Positions 1 through 8,738 of a DNA stretch of 64,000 nt are shown here, in pieces. Every line of letters starts with the position of its first letter. Position 1 is the first letter of the stretch. The position numbers and the translations under genes were made by a program. The notes under the pieces are model-generated. The model made no database searches. It was given only the letters and a program-made list of their open reading frames with translations, and was not told the origin of the DNA. The stretch spans positions 2,666,001 through 2,730,000 of the forward strand of contig CBDDIB010000002.1 in assembly GCA_965228695.1 (NCBI GenBank), given 5' to 3'. The stretch comes from JAJFJD01 sp965228695. Lineage in GTDB: Bacteria; Pseudomonadota; Alphaproteobacteria; UBA8366.

Positions 1-1381
1 GGGACGGGTAGGTTTCGCCCAATCGAACTCCCGCATCTTCCAGGACATCCGCCGGGGCCTCCCAGGGCTTGTGAAGATACTTGTCGGGGAGATCGGCCAC
101 TTCCGGCACCCACCGCCGCACGTAGCGGCCGTCCGTGTCGAACTTCTCGCCCTGAAGGATCGGATTGAAGATGCGGAAATAGGGGGCGGCGTCGAAGCCG
201 CACCCGGCGACCCATTGCCAATTCCCGGCGTTATTGGCCGGGTCGGCATCGACCAGCGTGTCCCAGAACCATTCCTCGCCCTGCCGCCAGTGAATGCGTA
301 GGTGCTTCACCAGGAAGGAGGCGACGACCATGCGGACACGGTTGTGCATCCAGCCGGTCTCCCAAAGCTCGCGCATGCCCGCGTCGACGATGGGATAGCC
401 GGTGCGTCCCTTCTGCCATGCGGCGAGTGCGTCGGCATCGTCCTCCCAAGGAAAGTCATCGAAGCGTTCATTCACATTGTCCGTCGGCAGGTCCGGGAAA
501 TGGAACAGCAGGTGATGATTGAACTCACGCCAACCGATCTCACGAAGATAAGCTTGCGCAGCGCCGGAAGCGGCGTTCGATCCTTCGTCGTCCGCCCAAA
601 ATCGGGTTGCGTGCCAGACCTGTCGCGGGCTTATCTCACCGAAATGCAGATAGGGAGACAGCATCGACGTGCCGGGGGTTCCCGGAATGTCGCGATCGTC
701 GGCATAGTCCATGAGTGCCGATTTATGAAAGGTTCGAAGGCTGTCCCGTGCCGCATCCTCGCCGGGTTTCCACATATCGCGCAGGCCCCCGGCCCAATCG
801 GGATTGGTGGGCAGCAGACTCCAACCATCCAAGGAATTGCTGTCCACAGGATCGTCGGGCGGGGTCAATTGGTCAGGCGTTCCCTTGCCGCTGTTGGGAT
901 CGCCCAAGGCCAGGATTGCCTTCCAGAATGGCGTGAAGACACGGTACGGATCGCCCGCATTGGTTTCGATCGTCCAGGGTTCGTGAAGGAGCGAGCCGTT
1001 GAAGCTTTCGGCAACCAAGTCGCTATCCTGCAGGTCCTTTTTGATTCGTTTGTCGCGTTTTATCGATGCCGCATCGTAAAGCCGGTTCCAATAGACGCCT
1101 TTCGCCCCGGTTTCCTCGATGAGTTCGTGAAGCACCGTGTCCGCGGCGCCGCGACGCAACACCAACGGCGACCCGAGCTCGGAAAGGCCGTCCGCGAGGG
1201 ATGACAGCGCATGGTGCAGCCACCACCGGGATGCGCCGCCGAGCGGCCGGGTGCCGTCGCTTTCCTCGTCGAGAATGAAGACGGGGACGACGGGATTGCC
1301 TGTCGCGGCGGCGGCTAACAGCGCCGGATTGTCCGAAAGCCGCAGATCGCGCCGAAACCATAGGATGATGGGTGCTGACAT
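1..1381 (-). CDS. phrB: Deoxyribodipyrimidine photolyase, C-terminus cut by window edge
   Basis: Light-driven repair of cyclobutane pyrimidine dimers by a cytoplasmic FAD flavoprotein. The reading frame starts at the ATG at 1379-1381 and stays open to base 1, giving about 460 residues, so only a short C-terminal piece is missing. The N-terminus has the antenna-domain opening ILWFRRDLRLSDNPAL. The C-terminal half has the FAD-binding signatures YLHFGEISPRQVW, REIGWREF, GYPIVDAGMREL and WMHNRVRMVVASFLVK, followed by DADPANNAGNWQWVAG, typical of class I CPD photolyases. It is transcribed divergently from the sulfatase. A cryptochrome-like role cannot be excluded, but the motif set fits a photolyase well. 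Confidence 0.95.
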   Translation of the reverse strand, partial: MSAPIILWFRRDLRLSDNPALLAAAATGNPVVPVFILDEESDGTRPLGGASRWWLHHALSSLADGLSELGSPLVLRRGAADTVLHELIEETGAKGVYWNRLYDAASIKRDKRIKKDLQDSDLVAESFNGSLLHEPWTIETNAGDPYRVFTPFWKAILALGDPNSGKGTPDQLTPPDDPVDSNSLDGWSLLPTNPDWAGGLRDMWKPGEDAARDSLRTFHKSALMDYADDRDIPGTPGTSMLSPYLHFGEISPRQVWHATRFWADDEGSNAASGAAQAYLREIGWREFNHHLLFHFPDLPTDNVNERFDDFPWEDDADALAAWQKGRTGYPIVDAGMRELWETGWMHNRVRMVVASFLVKHLRIHWRQGEEWFWDTLVDADPANNAGNWQWVAGCGFDAAPYFRIFNPILQGEKFDTDGRYVRRWVPEVADLPDKYLHKPWEAPADVLEDAGVRLGETYPS

Positions 1382-1655
1382 AGGGAGTTGAGGCCTCGAC
1401 TACAGAAGACGGATCATGTCGCCGGCCAACGGCTTTGCCCGGCGGCATACGAGAAATACGCACGAGGAAGTTCGGCGGATCAATCATTATTCAGCCCGAT
1501 GCCCGAACACTGCTGGGCATGATTTAGCGTCGGTTGCGCCGGTTCGCACTGCCGAATAGGGTAACGCAATCCTTGCTTCCGGGCCGTGTGGCCCCTTTCC
1601 CGAGCATTGGTACCGGCACGCCGTTGCTGAAACGGCCGACAACGTGGAGCACCGA

Positions 1656-3107
1656 ATGAAACCGAAGAACATGCTCGTCTTGATGTCGGACGAGCACAAT
1701 CCGAAAACCCTCGGCTGCTATGGCCATCCGATGGTGCAAACGCCGAACCTGGATGCGTTGGCGGCAAAGGGCGTGCGTTTTACCGATGCCTACTGCAACT
1801 CGCCGATCTGCATTCCCGCGCGCGCCACCTTCGCGACCGGCCAGTACATCAACCGCATCGGGTTCTGGGATAATGGTGATCCCTATGAAGGGTCGGTGCC
1901 GAGTTGGCATCACCGTCTGCGCGGCGCGGGCCATCGCGTCGAGTCGATCGGCAAATTGCACTTCCGCAGCACCGATGACGACAACGGCTTCGTCGAAGAG
2001 CGAATTCCCTTGCATGTGGTCGAAGGGCTCGGCGACCTGATGGGACTGGTGCGCGACGATCTGCCGGTGCGGGGCGGCTCCTACAAGATCGCCCGGTCCG
2101 CCAAGATGGGAGAAAGCGAGTACACCGACTACGACCGGAATATCACCGATTTGGCCGTTCGATGGTTGCGGGAAGAGGCGTCGAAGAGCGGCGACAAACC
2201 GTGGACGTTGTTCGTTTCCTGGGTTTGCCCGCATTTTCCGCTGACCGCGCCGGAAGAGTTCTTCAAGCTTTACCCGCTGGATCAGGTTCCCTGGCCGAAG
2301 CAGTACGACAAGGCCGAGCGGCCGCAGCATCCGTATCTGTTGGATTACGCCGGCAGCTTGAATTACGACGACTATTTCGACGAGGAGACGGTGCGCGTGG
2401 CCGTGGCGGCGTATTTCGGTTTGTGCAGCTTCCTCGACGACAATATCGGCAAGGTGCTGCGGGCGCTCGAGACGGCCGGATTGTCGGATGATACGCATGT
2501 CCTCTACACCAGCGATCACGGCGACAACCTCGGCACGCGGGGACTTTGGGGCAAGTCGACCATGTATGAGGAGACAGCGGCCGTGCCGATGATCATGGCC
2601 GGGCCGGGGCTGCCCGAGGGCGCGATCTGCGAAACCCATGTCAGCCATGTCGATTGCTATCCGACCTTCCTGGAGGCGAACGGCGTGCCGTTGACCGAGC
2701 AGGAGCGGGCCTATCCGGGCGATTCGCTGTTCGACACCATCGACGGGGCGACGCCGCGCCGGAATGTATTCTCGGAGTATCACGCGATGGGGTCGACGAC
2801 GGGCGCTTTCATGATCCGGCACGGCAATTACAAGTTCGTCTACTATCCGAAATATGCGCCGCAACTCTATGATCTTGGATCGGATCCGGAGGAGGTGAAC
2901 GATCTCGGCACCGATCCGGATTTCGCCTCCGTGCGGGCCGAATGCGAGCAGCTTCTGCGCCGGATTTGCGATCCGGAAGAGGTCGATGCGCGGGCCAAGC
3001 GTCGGCAAGCCGAGCAGGTGGAAAGGCATGGCGGCCGGGATGCGGTGATCGCGCGCGGTGATCTGGGGTATTCGCCGCCGCCCGGATACGAGCCGGACTT
3101 CAAGTAG
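1656..3107 (+). CDS. Sulfatase (formylglycine-dependent), no signal peptide
   Basis: Alkaline-phosphatase-superfamily sulfatase of 483 residues. The signature C-I-P-A-R followed by TG (Cys52, Pro54, Arg56) is the site where Cys is converted to formylglycine. Asp12-Glu13 near the N-terminus and the later YTSDHGDN motif supply metal ligands. The ATG at 1656 has GGAG six bases upstream and is preferred over the in-frame GTG at 1644. There is no signal peptide, so a cytoplasmic enzyme is expected, as for choline sulfatase or the related phosphonate/sulfate monoester hydrolases. The substrate is unknown. No formylglycine-generating enzyme is seen nearby. It heads a plus-strand run with a glycerate kinase and a persulfide dioxygenase. 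Confidence 0.88.
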   Translation: MKPKNMLVLMSDEHNPKTLGCYGHPMVQTPNLDALAAKGVRFTDAYCNSPICIPARATFATGQYINRIGFWDNGDPYEGSVPSWHHRLRGAGHRVESIGKLHFRSTDDDNGFVEERIPLHVVEGLGDLMGLVRDDLPVRGGSYKIARSAKMGESEYTDYDRNITDLAVRWLREEASKSGDKPWTLFVSWVCPHFPLTAPEEFFKLYPLDQVPWPKQYDKAERPQHPYLLDYAGSLNYDDYFDEETVRVAVAAYFGLCSFLDDNIGKVLRALETAGLSDDTHVLYTSDHGDNLGTRGLWGKSTMYEETAAVPMIMAGPGLPEGAICETHVSHVDCYPTFLEANGVPLTEQERAYPGDSLFDTIDGATPRRNVFSEYHAMGSTTGAFMIRHGNYKFVYYPKYAPQLYDLGSDPEEVNDLGTDPDFASVRAECEQLLRRICDPEEVDARAKRRQAEQVERHGGRDAVIARGDLGYSPPPGYEPDFK

Positions 3108-3140
3108 CGCCCGCCGCGGGACAAAGGACGGAGGCAGGCC

Positions 3141-4403
3141 GTGACCGATCCTCAAAAACTCTTACGGGATATGTTCGATGCGGCGGTTGCGTCCGCGCAG
3201 CCGGATATCTGCGTGCCGCCCCATCTACCGGATCCGCCGGCCGGCAGGACGATCGTCCTGGGCGCGGGAAAGGCGTCGGCCGCGATGGCGCGAACGGTGG
3301 AGCAACGCTGGCCCGGCGAAGTGGGTGGGCTGGTGGTGACCCAATACGGCTACGGCGTCGAGTGTGGGACGATCGAGATCGTCGAGGCAAGCCATCCTGT
3401 GCCCGATTCCGCGGGTCAGGGGGCGGCGGAGCGTATTCTGACGTTGGCCCGCGACGCCGGGCCGGACGATTTGGTCGTCTGCCTCATCTCCGGCGGCGGG
3501 TCGGCGCTGATGCCATTGCCGGCGGACGGGCTTTCCCTTGCTGACAAGCAGGCCGTTAACAGGGCGCTGCTGCGGTCGGGCGCCAACATCGGCGAAATGA
3601 ACTGCGTGCGAAAGCATCTGTCCGCGATCAAGGGTGGGCGGTTGGCCGCCGCGGCCGCGCCGGCACGGGTCTTGACCTTGATGATTTCTGACGTGCCGGG
3701 CGACGATCCCTCGACAATCGCGTCCGGCCCCACGGTTCCCGACCCCACGACATTCGCCGATGCGCAGGCGATCCTGGAAAAATACGGCATCGCCGAACCG
3801 GCTGCCGCGTTGGATCATCTCAAGGCGGCGGCGGATGAGACGCCCAAGCCCGGTGATGCGCGCCTAGTGTCCGCGGAAACACGGATGATCGCCGCGCCGC
3901 AGATGGCGCTGCAGGCCGCCGCCACGGTTGCCGAAGCGGCAGGCGTGACCCCGGTCATCCTCGGCGACGCGATCGAGGGCGAGGCGCGGGAAGTGGCGAA
4001 GGTCTTTGCCGGTATCGCCCAGCAAGTCGCGCGGCATGGGCATCCCGCCGCGGCGCCCGCCGTCCTGTTGTCGGGCGGAGAAACCACCGTGACCGTGCGG
4101 GGGAAGGGGCGCGGCGGCCGCAATGCCGAATTCCTGCTGGGCTTGGCGGTCGCGCTCGAGGGACATCCCGGCATTCATGCGCTGGCCGCCGACACCGATG
4201 GAATCGACGGATCCGAGGACAACGCGGGCGCGCTGCTCGCGCCGGAGACGCTGTCCCGCGCCGAGGCCGCCGGCGTGGACGCCAAGGCGCGGCTGGCGGA
4301 CAACGACGGCTATGGATTCTTCAAATCGGTGGACGGATTGATCAAAACCGGACCGACGCACACGAATGTCAATGACTTCCGCGCCATATTTGTTGCATCC
4401 TGA
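3141..4403 (+). CDS. Glycerate 2-kinase, MOFRL family (also annotated TtuD/GckA)
   Basis: ATP-dependent kinase converting D-glycerate to 2-phosphoglycerate, linking the serine cycle, glyoxylate or tartrate breakdown to glycolysis. The 420-residue protein has the N-terminal DUF4147 domain (VLGAGKASAAMA, ISGGGSALMPLP, ISDVPGDDPSTIASGPT) and the C-terminal MOFRL domain (LLSGGETTVTVRG, GGRNAEFLLG, AADTDGIDGSEDNAGA). Length and motif order match the family. The start is GTG with GGAGGCAGG just upstream. It lies 33 bases after the sulfatase, so co-transcription is likely. Older databases name this family hydroxypyruvate reductase; the kinase assignment is better supported for it. Confidence 0.88.
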   Translation: MTDPQKLLRDMFDAAVASAQPDICVPPHLPDPPAGRTIVLGAGKASAAMARTVEQRWPGEVGGLVVTQYGYGVECGTIEIVEASHPVPDSAGQGAAERILTLARDAGPDDLVVCLISGGGSALMPLPADGLSLADKQAVNRALLRSGANIGEMNCVRKHLSAIKGGRLAAAAAPARVLTLMISDVPGDDPSTIASGPTVPDPTTFADAQAILEKYGIAEPAAALDHLKAAADETPKPGDARLVSAETRMIAAPQMALQAAATVAEAAGVTPVILGDAIEGEAREVAKVFAGIAQQVARHGHPAAAPAVLLSGGETTVTVRGKGRGGRNAEFLLGLAVALEGHPGIHALAADTDGIDGSEDNAGALLAPETLSRAEAAGVDAKARLADNDGYGFFKSVDGLIKTGPTHTNVNDFRAIFVAS

Positions 4404-4430
4404 CCTTGCGGAAGGACCATTGAGACGGGA

Positions 4431-5477
4431 GTGGAAACGGTGATTTTTCGACAGTTATTCGAACCGGAATCCTGCACCTACACATATCTTCTTGCCAGTC
4501 GTCCGGGCGGCGAGGCGTTGATCATCGATTCGGTGTTCGAGCGCGTCGACCGCTACCTCCAGCTTTTGGAAGAACTTGACCTGAAACTCGTCAAGGTCGT
4601 GGACACTCACGTCCATGCGGACCACGTCACGGGCATGGGCGAACTGCGCGACCGCACTAAATGCATCACCGTGATGGGGGAGCATAGCCCGGTAGACGTG
4701 GTTTCGATGCGGGTAAAGGAAGACGAATGCATCGACATCGAGGGTCTGTCGCTGCGTGTCGTCTACACGCCGGGGCATACCAGCGATTCATACAGTTTTG
4801 TGATGGAAGATCGGGTATTCACGGGAGATACGCTGCTGATCCGGGGGACCGGCCGGACCGATTTCCAAAACGGCGACGCGCGGGACCAATATGACTCGCT
4901 GTTCAACAAGCTATTGAAGTTGCCCGAGGATACGCTGGTCTATCCGGCGCATGACTACAAGGGCGATACGGTCAGCACGATCGCCGAGGAGATTGCCTAT
5001 AATCCGCGGCTTCAGGTCGACTCGGCAGATCAATATGCCGATATCATGGAGAATTTGAACCTGGCCAATCCCAAGATGATGGATATCGCGGTGCCCGCAA
5101 ACCTCAAGGTCGGGATAGAACAGGGCGTGGCGTCGCGCGAGAAATGGGCGCTGACCGCCGATGACGTCCTGACGTCCTGTAAATCGCCGGACTGCACCCT
5201 CGTGGACCTGCGGGAGGATGCCGAGCGCGAAAAGAGCGGATTTATCCCGGGGTCGATCCATGCGCCGTATACCCGATTGGACCGGTTCGTGAAGCAAGGC
5301 GGCATGCTGCGCGAAATGGCGGCGGCGACCGGCAAACGGCTGATCTACTACTGCGCGTATGGCGAACGGTCGGCGCTTGCGGTCGAGACCTCGCAGGCGA
5401 TGGGCCTGTCGAATGTCTGCCATCTGGTCGGCGGCATGGATGCCTGGGAGAAGGCCGGCGGTCCCCTCGAACGCTAG
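4431..5477 (+). CDS. Persulfide dioxygenase (ETHE1-like MBL fold) fused to a rhodanese domain
   Basis: Residues 1-225 are a metallo-beta-lactamase fold of the ETHE1/persulfide dioxygenase type, with T-H60-V-H62-A-D64-H65, a later GH in YTPGHTSD and PAHDYKG supplying iron ligands. These enzymes oxidise glutathione persulfide to sulfite. Residues about 235-345 form a rhodanese domain with the active-site loop Cys308-A-Y-G-E-R, able to move sulfane sulfur. Such natural fusions are known in bacteria. GTG start with GACGGGAG close upstream. The sulfite product would feed the SoeABC enzyme encoded 2 kb away on the other strand. A glyoxalase-II role is less likely because of the rhodanese fusion and the ETHE1-like sequence. 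Confidence 0.85.
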   Translation: METVIFRQLFEPESCTYTYLLASRPGGEALIIDSVFERVDRYLQLLEELDLKLVKVVDTHVHADHVTGMGELRDRTKCITVMGEHSPVDVVSMRVKEDECIDIEGLSLRVVYTPGHTSDSYSFVMEDRVFTGDTLLIRGTGRTDFQNGDARDQYDSLFNKLLKLPEDTLVYPAHDYKGDTVSTIAEEIAYNPRLQVDSADQYADIMENLNLANPKMMDIAVPANLKVGIEQGVASREKWALTADDVLTSCKSPDCTLVDLREDAEREKSGFIPGSIHAPYTRLDRFVKQGGMLREMAAATGKRLIYYCAYGERSALAVETSQAMGLSNVCHLVGGMDAWEKAGGPLER

Positions 5478-5498
5478 GACTATGACACCGATAAAGGA

Positions 5499-5523
5499 CC
5501 GCCGGTCCTACGAGGGCCGGCGG
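5499..5523. terminator. Hairpin between convergent genes
   Basis: An 11-base-pair stem, CCGCCGGTCCT paired with AGGGCCGGCGG (one G-T pair) around a three-base loop, sits between the convergent persulfide dioxygenase and CAP genes. It lacks a long U-tract on either strand, so it is a probable rather than a textbook bidirectional terminator. Confidence 0.5.
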
Positions 5524-5549
5524 CGTTCCTCCATGTCGGCGAATGGTCG

Positions 5550-6203
5550 TCAGGCAGAGGCTGCTGCTTGGCGCCGCCGCCGGACCAAAGCGACGCCCGA
5601 CATCAGTGCCGTTATAAACATCCAGATGCTGGCGGGCAGCGGCATCGGCGTCGGCGAATTGACGTCGTCCGCGAGCGCCGCACTGATCGACTCGGTCAGT
5701 TGCGCAATCGGCGGCACAACCATCTGCGCCCCGTCTCCCGCGGCGAGGACGAGCGTCCAGTACGTCGAGAAGTCGGCGTTGTCGCCGCCTTCGATATAGC
5801 CGATTCCGGCGTCGGTGAAGATACCGTTCCGCATGTTGTCGCGATGGCCAGGACTATTGAGCCACGCAGTGACGACGCTTTCCGCGGACCGGTAGCCGGC
5901 GGCGATGTTTTCGCCCCATGCGGTGAAGGAATATCCCGCGGTTTGAATTCGGTTGCCGGCGTTCGTGCCGCCGGTACCGGTATGGCTGAAGAAATTGTTG
6001 GTGGCCATGTCTCCCGAATGTGCCCGGGCGGCATCGTGTAATCTGCTGTCACCTGTGAGTGCCCCAAGTCCCTGGTTGGCTCTGTCTTGATTGACGAGCG
6101 TAAGCACGTCCTGTTCGAACGCGTTCCATAGGTCGACCGTCAGCGCGTGCGCGGGCGCAGCGGCTGCGGCGAAAATAAATACGGAAAGAAAAAAACGAAT
6201 CAT
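5550..6203 (-). CDS. Secreted CAP/SCP-domain protein with VPLPA-CTERM-like sorting tail
   Basis: 217 residues. A clear signal peptide (residues 1-20, ending AHA) is followed by a CAP domain at about 30-150 with SHTGTGG, GENIAAGY and WLNSPGHRDNM motifs, as in bacterial YkwD-like CAP proteins. The C-terminus reads PMPLPASIWMF, then a hydrophobic stretch and RRRR. This is the layout of the VPLPA/PEP-CTERM sorting signals that exosortase-type enzymes cut. The protein is thus probably exported and anchored or processed at the surface; its biochemical role is unknown. AAGGAG lies just before the ATG. It is last in a minus-strand run behind the soe genes but separated from the GNAT gene by about 110 bases. 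Confidence 0.8.
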   Translation of the reverse strand: MIRFFLSVFIFAAAAAPAHALTVDLWNAFEQDVLTLVNQDRANQGLGALTGDSRLHDAARAHSGDMATNNFFSHTGTGGTNAGNRIQTAGYSFTAWGENIAAGYRSAESVVTAWLNSPGHRDNMRNGIFTDAGIGYIEGGDNADFSTYWTLVLAAGDGAQMVVPPIAQLTESISAALADDVNSPTPMPLPASIWMFITALMSGVALVRRRRQAAASA

Positions 6204-6311
6204 GTCGGCTCCTTTTCGTCTGGAGCCGGAGGTCCCCTGTCGACCTGTGTGACTACTCTAGGCGGGGAACGTGAAAGACTTTTGCTGAAAATATGGAAAA
6301 AATGAGGCGGA

Positions 6312-6776
6312 TCAGGATTCGCTCAGGAATTCCTTCCGCATATGGACCGTGTAACTCCCACGGCGCAGTTCGCGCCCCGTCTCGACGAAACCGAGATGGG
6401 TGTAGAAGGCGATGTTCTCGGTCATGTGCTCGTTGGTGACGAGGGTGAGGGCGGTCCGGCCGCGCCGTTTCGCTTCATCCTCCGCGAAGGCCATCAGCAT
6501 CCGGCCAAGGCCGTCGCGCTGCCGTGAAGGTTCGACGGCGACGTTGTCGATGAAAAGCGCGCCCGAATCCGGCATCAGCACGAGCATCGCGTCGATGGTG
6601 TCCGGCCCGTCGACCACCCAGACCTCATGGCCGCGCAACACCGCGTCGTAGTCGTCGGTCATGGGGGACGGCGGGCGGCCGATGCGGGGCAGGTACTTGC
6701 GGTAGGCCCGATCCACGAGGCCGGTGATCACGGCCACATCCTCGATGTTGGCGCGCCGCAGCGGCCGGCCGGTCAT
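6312..6776 (-). CDS. GNAT-family N-acetyltransferase
   Basis: 154-residue single-domain acetyltransferase. The acetyl-CoA loop is seen in FIDNVAVEPSRQRDGLGRMLMAF (cut here by the V-x-P-x-x-R-x-x-G-x-G pattern: Val, Pro, Arg, Gly-Leu-Gly), followed by AFYTHLGF near the C-terminus. Substrate unknown. The ATG overlaps the stop of the TusA gene by four bases (ATGA), so it is translationally coupled to the soeABC-tusA operon. Its stop is followed by a run of six T on its own strand, a possible transcript end without a convincing strong hairpin. Confidence 0.82.
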   Translation of the reverse strand: MTGRPLRRANIEDVAVITGLVDRAYRKYLPRIGRPPSPMTDDYDAVLRGHEVWVVDGPDTIDAMLVLMPDSGALFIDNVAVEPSRQRDGLGRMLMAFAEDEAKRRGRTALTLVTNEHMTENIAFYTHLGFVETGRELRRGSYTVHMRKEFLSES

Positions 6777-7012
6777 CCCTTCACGCAGCGGATGGTGTAG
6801 GTGAAGACGCCGTCGGCCTCGTCTTCTTGCGCGTCCAGGAGATCATGGCCCGTGGTGTCGCAGAAATGCTGGAAATCGATATAGGAGGCCGGGTCGGTCG
6901 CCAGCACCGTCAGGATGTCGCCATCCGCCAGGTCGCGCATGGCCCGCCGGGCCTTCAGCACCGGCAGCGGACAATTCAGACCCTTCGTATCGAGTGTCCT
7001 TTTTTCGCTCAT
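6773..7012 (-). CDS. tusA: TusA-family sulfur carrier protein
   Basis: 79-residue protein with the diagnostic N-terminal motif GLNCPLPVLKA: Cys14 would hold the persulfide and Pro15/Pro17 complete the CPxP signature. TusA-type proteins carry sulfane sulfur in the cytoplasm for tRNA thiolation or, when clustered with dissimilatory sulfur genes, for sulfur oxidation. The position 24 bases behind soeC argues for the second role, although tRNA or molybdopterin sulfur delivery cannot be ruled out. Fits the family's usual length of about 80. Confidence 0.88.
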   Translation of the reverse strand: MSEKRTLDTKGLNCPLPVLKARRAMRDLADGDILTVLATDPASYIDFQHFCDTTGHDLLDAQEDEADGVFTYTIRCVKG

Positions 7013-7036
7013 CGTCCTGGCGGAGTATGGGATCGG

Positions 7037-7978
7037 CTACGCCGACGTTTCGCCATAGTAGAGCGTAACCACGTGCTTTGCCTCCGCAAAGAACAGCCAG
7101 CGTTCGATCAGCACGCCAATCAGTGACACCGGCACGGCGATCACCGAGAGGGCTGTGGCGGCGGCCGGGGGGCTCGTGTTGGCCAGGGTGATCAGTAGGA
7201 TCGGGGCGACGAAGCCGGCGGCAACCGCCAACTGCCGGAGTTTGGCCGCGTGCTTCCGCGCGATCTTGTAGCCCATTTCCTTCTGCAGGTAGTTTTCCTG
7301 CGTATGCGGCGATTCGAGCAGCTTGATATGGCCCTTGATGCCCGTTGCGGTTTCGGCCGTACTGTCGCTCGGATTGCGGTCGATAAAGCGCCAATACTGC
7401 ATCTTCGCCACCCCGGCGATGGCGATGGCGCCCGTCGTGATCCAGAACATCGCCGGATGCCAATAGCCGAAGACCGACGCAATGGCGTTCAGAAGCAGGG
7501 CGCCGGTGAAGATCGAGATGCTGAAATAGCCGATCACCGTCCAGCTATTCGCCCAGGCGCGGATCGTCTTGAGCGAGGCGTAAATCATCGCCGTGCAATA
7601 GACCGTCTGCATGCTGAGCATCGCGCCCACCATGCCGGTGAGGATGAAAAGGTCGTCGCGCCAATCGAGAATGGCCCAGCCGACGGCATAGGCGCCGGTC
7701 GGGATATAGGTCACGATTGCCAACACGCCTTCGCGGCTGAGCCAGGAGGAGCGCCATTGGCTGATTGCGCGCCAGGCCCGTTCGGGATGGCCTAGATGAA
7801 ATGTCGAGGCCAGCAGACCGGTTGTGATCAGCGCGAAGGCGATCCCGAATCCGACCATGCCCACCTGCGGGTCCGGCGGCAGGATTTTGCTTGCCTGAAG
7901 GATCGCCATCAGGGTGATCAAGCCATACCCGGCGCCGGACGCGGTGGTAAAGAAGATAACGGAAAAGGCGGGGTGCAT
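7037..7978 (-). CDS. soeC: SoeC-type quinone-reactive membrane anchor (DmsC family)
   Basis: 313 residues with about eight hydrophobic segments and the DmsC fold's conserved pattern STFHLGHPERAWRA and SWLSREG near the N-terminus. It would anchor the catalytic SoeAB pair on the cytoplasmic face of the inner membrane and hand electrons to the quinone pool. It follows soeB after nine bases. DmsC-family anchors also serve DMSO or other reductases; the identity as SoeC depends on SoeA lacking a Tat signal and on the sulfur context. Confidence 0.82.
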   Translation of the reverse strand: MHPAFSVIFFTTASGAGYGLITLMAILQASKILPPDPQVGMVGFGIAFALITTGLLASTFHLGHPERAWRAISQWRSSWLSREGVLAIVTYIPTGAYAVGWAILDWRDDLFILTGMVGAMLSMQTVYCTAMIYASLKTIRAWANSWTVIGYFSISIFTGALLLNAIASVFGYWHPAMFWITTGAIAIAGVAKMQYWRFIDRNPSDSTAETATGIKGHIKLLESPHTQENYLQKEMGYKIARKHAAKLRQLAVAAGFVAPILLITLANTSPPAAATALSVIAVPVSLIGVLIERWLFFAEAKHVVTLYYGETSA

Positions 7979-7987
7979 GCGCGTTCC

Positions 7988-8737
7988 TTAGCGGGACAGG
8001 ACTTTGTCGACCCAGCGGAGGAAAGGGCTGTCCCCGCCGTCCACCACCGGTTCCAGGGCGCCGGGCGCGCCCGTCGATCCCGCCGAAACCTTGCGTGGCC
8101 GGGGCGGCAAATACCGGTTCGTCGGCTTGCAGTCCTGTTCGGGCATCAGCTCGTAGCCGTCGCGTGCGTCGACCAGTTTCGAGACATCCGACTCCGGATC
8201 GCCGAGATCGCCGAAATGGCGCGCCCCGGCGGGGCAAGTCGAAACGCAGGCGGGGACGCGGCTCTCTTCGTCGAGGTTTTCGTTGTAGATCTTGTCCACG
8301 CAGAGCGTGCATTTCTTCATCACGCCTTCGTCGTGATCGTATTCGCGGGCGCCGTAGGGGCAGGCCCAGGAGCACAGCTTGCACCCGATGCAGGTATTGG
8401 CGTTGACCAGGACGATGCCGTCCTCTTCGCGCTTGTAGGAGGCGCCCGTCGGGCAGACCGTGACGCAGGGCGCGTCCTCGCAATGCAGGCAGGACCGCGG
8501 AAAATGGACCGTCCGGCTGTTGCCGGCATCGTCGGTGGCTTCGAAGGTGTGGATCCGGTTGAACCACACGCCGGTCGGATCGGTACCATACGGCTGGAAA
8601 TCCGTCAGCGGTGCGGAATGCCCGCCGGTGTTCCATTCCTTGCAGTTCACCGCGCAGGCATGGCAGCCGACGCAGATGTCCAGGTCGATGACCAGACCCA
8701 GTTTTTTCTTCGAAGGCGTCTCCGGGAGGCTCGTCAT
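7988..8737 (-). CDS. soeB: SoeB-type iron-sulfur subunit, four [4Fe-4S] clusters
   Basis: 249-residue electron-transfer subunit of a molybdenum oxidoreductase. Four cysteine groups are visible: CVGCHACAVNC, CLHCEDAPCVTVCP, CIGCKLCSWACP and the spread set CTLC...CVSTCP, each completing ferredoxin-type clusters as in DmsB/PhsB/SoeB. It would pass electrons from the molybdopterin subunit to the membrane anchor. There is no signal peptide. It is separated from soeA by a single base and from soeC by nine, so the three are one operon. Confidence 0.88.
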   Translation of the reverse strand: MTSLPETPSKKKLGLVIDLDICVGCHACAVNCKEWNTGGHSAPLTDFQPYGTDPTGVWFNRIHTFEATDDAGNSRTVHFPRSCLHCEDAPCVTVCPTGASYKREEDGIVLVNANTCIGCKLCSWACPYGAREYDHDEGVMKKCTLCVDKIYNENLDEESRVPACVSTCPAGARHFGDLGDPESDVSKLVDARDGYELMPEQDCKPTNRYLPPRPRKVSAGSTGAPGALEPVVDGGDSPFLRWVDKVLSR

Positions 8738-8738
8738 C

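Noticed and set aside
302..1204. 300-codon plus-strand frame at the left edge
   Set aside because: Antisense to the photolyase, whose frame runs uninterrupted and carries conserved FAD-binding motifs.
1524..3155. 543-codon minus-strand frame opposite the sulfatase
   Set aside because: Antisense to a gene with clear sulfatase catalytic motifs.
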